From Caecitellus pseudoparvulus (lineage: Eukaryota; Bigyra: Bicosoecida): a stretch of DNA of 64,000 nt. The notes under the pieces are model-generated. The model saw only the letters and a list, made by a program, of their open reading frames with translations. It was not told the DNA's origin and did not search any database. The stretch lies in NCBI GenBank assembly GCA_965644315.1, contig CBFFRQ010000041.1, forward strand, positions 62,001-126,000. Direction: 5' to 3'. Made by a program: the position numbers and the translations under genes. This document shows positions 59,082 through 64,000 of the stretch, piece by piece (the stretch's first letter is position 1; each line of letters opens with the position of its first letter).

Positions 59082-60617
59082 TCACTGGGCGAAGACCGGC
59101 GCTGCCACGCGGTTCCAGTTGTCTGCCCACCGCACGGCGCGCTGTGCCGCCACTCCCTGGCGCAGACGAAGCAGCAGTGGCGCCGAAGACTTCACCTCCT
59201 CCACCTCACCCCCCCCTGCCGCCTGTGCCTCCCGGTAGGCCGAGTAGCCCTCCTCCTCCCACGGGAAGCCGCCGAGGATCTGCTGCAGCTGCCCTGCCAG
59301 CTGGTGTGCATCCCGGAACACGACGCCGTTGGAGCCGTGCTTCACCAGCTCCGGCAGGCAGGGGAAGGACACGGCTGCAGCCGGCACACCTGCGCCGAAC
59401 ATGTCCACCACCTTCATGGGCAGGTCCAGCCCGGAAGTGGACGTGTGCAAACACACGCCCAGGTCTGCCGCCCCCACTGCCGTGGGGTACTGCCCAGCCT
59501 CCAACCAGGCAGTCGTCACGGCCACGTGTCGGAGGTCCAGCTCCCCGATGCGGCGCAGGTACGCTTCCCGCTGAGGCCCCTTGCCTGTGACGAGGACCAG
59601 GAGGGCGGGGAGGGTGTCCCCCCCCTCGGCTGCACCCTCCTGGCCGGCGGCGGCGGCGTCGTAGAGGCACAACGCCTCCAATAGGATGCCAAAGTCTTCG
59701 TCTGGCGTCCAGGAGGTGCTGCTCATGAGAAGTGCCGGGCGGTGGGGCGACCACACTGCCTGCCCCCCCTCATCCAGGTGCGTGAGGGGGGTGGCATCCG
59801 GCCCGACCTCCTTGCACACTTTCGGCAGGGGTGGGCGCATGTCCCGCAGCAAGGCGTGCACCGCTGCAGCTGACGGCGGCTTGAATGCCTCTGGTGCGCG
59901 GTCGTACAGCACTGTCGCGTGGATGCCCCAGGTGTGTCGGAGCCAGTCCGCCATGGCCGCCGTGACGCAGAAGTGCCCGTCGCCACACCGCCCGAAGAAG
60001 TACTCGTACCAGTACGCGAGGACAACGACGGGGTGGGACTGCCCCACGCCCATGCTGGTGGCCAGCACCGTGTACCCGAAGTTGTGCCAGTCAATGACCA
60101 GTCTCGCGGAGCGCAGGCGAGCAGCCAGCCACACTGCTGCCAGGGCAGGGATGCTGGGCGGGTTCTGCACCAGGTACGCTGATGGTGCCGGGATGCTCAG
60201 CAAGGTCCACAGTAGCTGGTATAGCTGTGGGGCGAGCATGGCAGCAAGAACATGCACTGCTGGCGGCACCAGCGCACGGCCCGGCGCAAGCTCACCTGAT
60301 ACAGCACTTTGAGAGGAGCCCACAGCAGGAACCACGCTCGATTCCAGCTCTGGAAGGGGTTCCCAATCAAGTGCTTTGTGATGCGATCATTCTGCTCCAC
60401 ATCTGGCACACATGCCTCCCCCGTGTAGCCCACCAGTGACACCTGCAGGATGGAGGGTGGCGTGCGGGGAGTTTCACTGGCGTTGCGGGTGTCGCGAGTT
60501 GGACGCCCTCACGCTGGTTCCAGGCATGCGGGAGAGCGACACAGCATGGTACTGCATGCGTGGAGATCGCCCAACATCACCCAGCACAACGACAGCGACC
60601 GAGTGTTCCCCAGCCAT
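59082..60617 (-). CDS. ALG1: ALG1 chitobiosyldiphosphodolichol beta-1,4-mannosyltransferase
   Basis: Three exons (60617-60513, 60442-60296, 60224-59082) give 464 residues, the same as human ALG1. The protein begins with VAVVVLGDVGRSPRMQYHAV, the donor-fold start. It continues with YLVQNPPSIPALA, RLVIDWHNFGYTVLA, YEYFFGRCGDGHFCVTAAM, LLMSSTSWTPDEDFGILLEA, VTGKGPQREAYL and GVCLHTSTSGLDLPMKVVDM. These are the ordered GT33 motifs. The enzyme adds the first mannose to GlcNAc2-PP-dolichol on the cytosolic face of the ER. Introns are 70 and 71 nt. The N-terminal membrane segment of animal ALG1 is short or missing here. Confidence 0.95.
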
Positions 60618-61017
60618 GCTGCACGGCGCTTTGTCAAGCACAGGTGCCGACCACGTGGGTTGGCCAAAAGGGTCCGTCGCTCGCCTCACTCCTCTGCAGG
60701 GCGGGCTGCGACCGCTTTAATGGCAGCTTATTCAAGTGTAATCAATCAAATTGAAGATGGCGTCGTAATCCACCCGCTAGCAAGCATGGGCTGTGCAGTT
60801 TTGAGGAATCACGGGAGCGAGCGACAACTGCTTGCTTGGTGATCAAACTCCCTCGCCAGTCAAAACACACAAGGCCACGCATGTGCGCCACATGATGCAA
60901 TTATTCTGATGCGTGTTGCAGGTCTGTGTCGTGGGGAGCTCGTGGGCTAGGCGGCGTGCAGCGGCAGCCAGGAGCGGCGGGAGGTGGTCCAATTTCCGCG
61001 AGCACCTCCCCCACGCC
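60618..61017. other. Divergent promoter between ALG1 and YL1
   Basis: Between about 60715 and 60910 this is the most AT-rich part of the right end (TTATTCAAGTGTAATCAATCAAATTGAAGATGG). A CAATTTCCGC element precedes YL1. A GATGCAATTATTCTGATG stretch near 60893 recalls box C/D RNA ends but fails the consensus. Confidence 0.4.
60990..60999. promoter_or_regulatory. CAATTTCCGC element before YL1
   Basis: This exact copy lies 19-28 bases before the YL1 ATG. Confidence 0.5.
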
Positions 61018-62226
61018 ATGGCTTCGGGAGGCAGCGACACGAGGTCCCTGTCCTCGGACAGCGGAGGCAGTGACTCGGAAGACAGCGTGGCGTCGGATGC
61101 GTTGGTGAAGAACATCCCCAAACGTGCCACCCGGGGCTACCGCAGCCGAGCGCTGGTGGGCGAGGTGGCCCAGGCAGACGAGGAGTTCTGGGGGCAGAAG
61201 GCCTTCACGGGAGAGGACAGTGACTCTGCCTTCTCCTCCATCCCCGCCAGCAGCGACTCCTCAGACAGCGACATCGACGACCCTGAGCCTGACGAGGCAG
61301 CCAACGCTGTGGCGGCGCGGGCAGCGGCAGCCTCGGCCCGTGCTGCAGCGGTCATGATGGGGGAAGGCACCAAGCGCAACGTGTACGTGGACCCAGCCCT
61401 TAAGCGGCGGCGGGCCGCAGCCAAGCGTGCTGCTGCCAAGGCCAGTGGCGGTGCTGGGGCGGCACCCCCCTCCACGGCCCCGGCAGGGGGGGGCACATCC
61501 ACCCCCACCACGCTGGCTGGGGTGCGCTCTCGACGCAGCAGCACCGTGGAGGCGACGCAAACCGCCACAGCCCGTGCCGAGGACAGGGAAGCCGCCGCCA
61601 CCGCTGCCTCCGCCACCGCCTCTGTGGCCACTGCCGCCCAGCCCAGGCGTAGCCAGGAGGAGGTGCTGGCAGACGCAGCTGAAACGACGCTGATGAACCT
61701 GCTGGCCCTGGCCAAGGGCAGGGGAGGGGGCGATGCTCAAGCAGGCACACGGGGCCGTGCAGGGCACAGGGCAGTGGCACAGGGCCGGAGGGTGGTGTGG
61801 CGGGCTCGGCGGGGCGAGGCGTCCACCCTCACCTTCCGGGGGGTGGACGCGGTGCCCAGCACCATAAACGCGTCAGCACCGCCTGAGCCGCCGCGCAAGG
61901 TGTGCGCCGTGTCTGGCGCCCCTGCCTCCCTGCGGGACCCCGTGTCCTGGCTGCCGTACGCGGGCAAGGAGCACTTTGCGCCGCTTCGACGGGCGCTGGC
62001 GGAAGGCAGGCTGCAGCCCGACGCCGCCTCGCCCATGGGGCGGGGGCGGGTCCACCTCAACCCAGATGGCTCCTTCCGAGTCGTGCCGCAGCAGCCCCGT
62101 GCGGGAGGCGGCGTGTCCCGGGCTGCAGGCGCTGCCAAGCCGGCAGCGGCGCCGCTGAAGCCCGGCCAGCACCCCCCTTCGCCTGCCAAGAAGGTGGGGG
62201 GGCGAAAGAGAGGCCGCAGGCGGTAG
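61018..62226 (+). CDS. VPS72: YL1/VPS72/Swc2 histone H2A.Z chaperone subunit
   Basis: The frame from ATG 61018 gives 402 residues; an earlier in-frame codon lacks similarity and lies before the promoter element. The N-terminal YL1 domain has RATRGYRSRALVGEVAQADE and EEFWGQKAFTGEDSD, the H2A.Z-H2B binding segment, followed by acidic Ser/Asp stretches. The C-terminal YL1_C domain reads RKVCAVSGAPASLRDPVSWL and PYAGKEHFAPLR. The protein is the H2A.Z-recognising subunit of SWR1/SRCAP complexes, acting in the nucleus. The middle is Ala-rich and basic. No intron is needed. ORC1 starts 121 bp downstream on the same strand. Confidence 0.9.
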   Translation: MASGGSDTRSLSSDSGGSDSEDSVASDALVKNIPKRATRGYRSRALVGEVAQADEEFWGQKAFTGEDSDSAFSSIPASSDSSDSDIDDPEPDEAANAVAARAAAASARAAAVMMGEGTKRNVYVDPALKRRRAAAKRAAAKASGGAGAAPPSTAPAGGGTSTPTTLAGVRSRRSSTVEATQTATARAEDREAAATAASATASVATAAQPRRSQEEVLADAAETTLMNLLALAKGRGGGDAQAGTRGRAGHRAVAQGRRVVWRARRGEASTLTFRGVDAVPSTINASAPPEPPRKVCAVSGAPASLRDPVSWLPYAGKEHFAPLRRALAEGRLQPDAASPMGRGRVHLNPDGSFRVVPQQPRAGGGVSRAAGAAKPAAAPLKPGQHPPSPAKKVGGRKRGRRR

Positions 62227-62246
62227 CAGGGGACGCAACATATTGA

Positions 62247-62255
62247 AATGCATTG
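62247..62255 (+). terminator. AATGCATTG, candidate 3'-end signal of YL1
   Basis: An exact copy begins 21 bases after the YL1 stop. Confidence 0.4.
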
Positions 62256-62327
62256 TCGCTGCGTGCCGCCGCATTTCGCACTTGCAGTGGCTGGCCGCAA
62301 GGCGGCGGGGTGTGTCACTGGTCAGGC

Positions 62328-62337
62328 GCGGAAATTG
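62328..62337. promoter_or_regulatory. GCGGAAATTG element before ORC1
   Basis: This exact copy lies 11-20 bases before the ORC1 ATG and 73 bases after the preceding 3' motif. Confidence 0.5.
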
Positions 62338-62347
62338 GCCACCGACC

Positions 62348-64000
62348 ATGCCCTCTGCAAAGCGCAGGAGCAAGCGCCCACGCGACGAGGAACCCTCCAC
62401 ACCCACAGGCCTGCAACCTGGCGAACGCAGGTTTCAATGGGTGGGCGAGGGCACGCCCGGGGCAGGGGGCACAGTCGAGTATGCTGCGCTTCTGATCGAG
62501 ACTGGCTTGGGCGGGGAGGAGACACACACGGCCACAGTGCACGTGGGGGACAATGTGCTGGTCAGGGTAAATGCCGCCGGGCAGTACAACGTGCGTCTGT
62601 CCTGCTGCCCGTCCTGCGCCTCACCAGGCCCACCACCCCGCTTGAGCGCCTTCCTGCAGTCGCTGTCTGTGGCCCGCGTGGAGCGGCTGTGGCACGGCGA
62701 GGGCGACATGTGGATGACCAGCCGGTGGTACTACCACCCCCACGAGATGCCCGCCTTGAGCGTCGCGGTGTCCCTGGCCCAGTGAGCAGTCCGCCCCGCT
62801 GCCATGGCCTGTACCCGCCTGCACCCCCCCGTCCCACCCCCCCATGTCCACAGCGAGGTGTGCCCCACACAGCACAGTGACGAAGGCATGGTGCGGTCCA
62901 TCGTGGGGCCAGTCCAGGTGCGCCGTGTGCCTGTGACGTGTCCTGATCCAGCTGGCGGGCTGGGGCACGGCCACCTGTCCATGTCCATGCGGGTGGGCAC
63001 AGTGGCCACGGCAGTGCAGGCGCTGAACGAACTCAAAGTGCGCCGCACCGAGGCGCAGACGACGCCCGCCCCGCCAGCGCTGCCAGGGGACGCAGAGGAA
63101 GCAGCGGCACTTGCTGCGCAGTACGTCGTGCGTTACGCGTGTGACTACGGCACCAAGCAGCTGTACCCCGCGCCCGGTGACACGATGGAGGAGGTGTGGG
63201 CGGCGCTGGCCCGCACGGGGCATGCAAGTGCTGTCAGCAGCAGCAGCGGGGTGGCACGGGCCGTGGCGGGGCAAGAAGGGGGCACACATTCCCATGCCGG
63301 GGCAGGTGTGGGGGGCAGTTTTGCGGGTGAGGCAGTGTCTGCGGAGGGGGACGGAGGTGACCCGTTGGGCGCGGCGTGTGAGGCGCTGCGCCTGAGCGCC
63401 ATCCCACCCGCGCTCCCGTGCCGGGAGGAGGAGAGGGAACACATCAAACACTTTGTGGGAAGTGCAGTGCAGCAGGGCGGACTGGGCTGCGCCCTGTACG
63501 TGAGCGGCATGCCCGGCACTGGCAAGACTGCCACGGTCAGTGAGGTGGTGCGGGAACTGCAGACAGAGAGCCAGCGTGGGCAGGACATGCCGCCATTCAT
63601 GTACGTGGAGGTGAACGCCATGAAGCTGAGCCACCCGTACCAGCTGTACACCACGCTGTGGAATGCCATCGCGCGGCAATCAGCGGTGGGCACGGGCGGC
63701 GCGTCGCGGTTCAAAGGCAAGCGCACGACAAAAGCGCTGCCCACCACCACTTCCACGCAGCGCGCAGTGCAGTTCTTGGACGCACACTTCACAAAACCGT
63801 CCACTCACTTGCCAACGGTGGTGTTGCTGGTGGATGAGCTGGACTACCTCGTCACACGCAAGCAAACCGTGCTGTACAACCTGTTCGAGTGGCCAACCCG
63901 CCCAGCGTCGCGGCTGGTGGTGCTGGGCATCGCCAACACCATGGACCTCCCGGAACGCATGCTGCCCAAGGTGCACTCCCGTCTAGGCATGGGGCGCCTG
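62348..64000 (+). CDS. ORC1: Origin recognition complex subunit 1, cut by window edge
   Basis: Exons 62348-62566, 62660-62781 and 62854 onward are visible; the frame is open to the right edge. The first part is a BAH domain (VGDNVLVR joined to SLSVARVERLWHGEGDMWMT and SRWYYHPHEM), as at the ORC1 N-terminus, where it reads nucleosomes. The AAA+ core begins LRLSAIPPALPCREEEREHI, with Walker A SGMPGTGKTATVSEV, Walker B TVVLLVDELDYLV and the sensor region VVLGIANTMDLPERMLPK. ORC1 binds ATP and loads replication origins with CDC6. The first intron (93 nt) has a length divisible by three and no stop, so its retention would also be readable. The C-terminal winged helix lies outside the window. Confidence 0.95.

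Noticed and set aside
60880-60915. Box C/D snoRNA between ALG1 and YL1
   Set aside because: The ATGATGC and CTGATG pieces are too close together and neither matches the full box consensus; no terminal stem is present.
1-64000. Bacterial or viral origin, CRISPR arrays, insertion sequences
   Set aside because: Spliced nuclear eukaryotic genes run throughout, no regularly spaced repeat array other than the ankyrin one exists, and no transposase, integrase or terminal inverted repeats were seen.

Overview
This is nuclear DNA from a GC-rich, very gene-dense eukaryote. The evidence is GT-AG introns in at least 16 genes, two tRNA genes without an encoded CCA, and nuclear eukaryotic families such as ORC1, RPD3-type HDAC, ALG1, YL1/VPS72 and CENP-X. 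TAA, TAG and TGA all end recognisable proteins. Nothing photosynthetic is visible. A SIN1-like domain near 16 kb, if real, argues against a green-plant lineage, because TORC2 components are not known there. I cannot place the organism further; a protist or microalga from another supergroup is the best guess.

Layout, left to right. 0-3 kb: the start of a DUF4476-like gene (-), a UBE2V/MMS2 variant (+), complex I NDUFS7 (-) and tRNA-Leu(UAA) (+). 3-12 kb: an intronless 3038-residue ORF of unknown function (-). 12-19 kb: a TMEM65-GAF fusion (-), a weakly TraB-like protein (+), a SIN1-type domain protein (-), an RPUSD1-like pseudouridine synthase (-) and tRNA-Ala(CGC) (-). 19-30 kb: a six-finger C2H2 protein (+), an ORAI-like membrane protein (-), a Pro/Ser-rich unknown (+), TEN1 (-), a TVP38/TMEM64 protein (+), METTL9 (-), CENP-X (-) and a NYN nuclease-like protein (-). 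30-46 kb: an RPUSD2/PUS9-like synthase, an ASCH protein, a PP2C and an unknown protein (all +), then an intronless 2793-residue EF-hand protein (-). 46-54 kb: an ankyrin-repeat protein (+), a broken UTP20 C-terminal fragment (-), a DPF-motif adaptor-like protein (+) and NUDT1/MTH1 (-). 54-64 kb: HDAC (-), an iodotyrosine-deiodinase-like flavoprotein (+), mitochondrial PheRS (-), ALG1 (-), YL1 (+) and ORC1 (+, cut by the window edge).

The genes are mostly unrelated housekeeping functions and do not form a pathway. Introns I could place are 57-95 nt, start mostly with GTGNG, and lie mainly in the small genes. The two giant ORFs have none. Intergenic gaps are tiny, with convergent stops 24-32 bp apart, and two coding regions appear to overlap.

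The strongest unexplained signals are two short motifs. CAAHTTCCGC (H = A, C or T), in either orientation, occurs twelve times by my reading. All are outside coding exons, in the short space before start codons or in introns. A TGCA-centred motif, often AATGCATTG, lies at most gene 3' ends where no AATAAA is visible. I propose them as the promoter element and the cleavage/polyadenylation signal of this genome.
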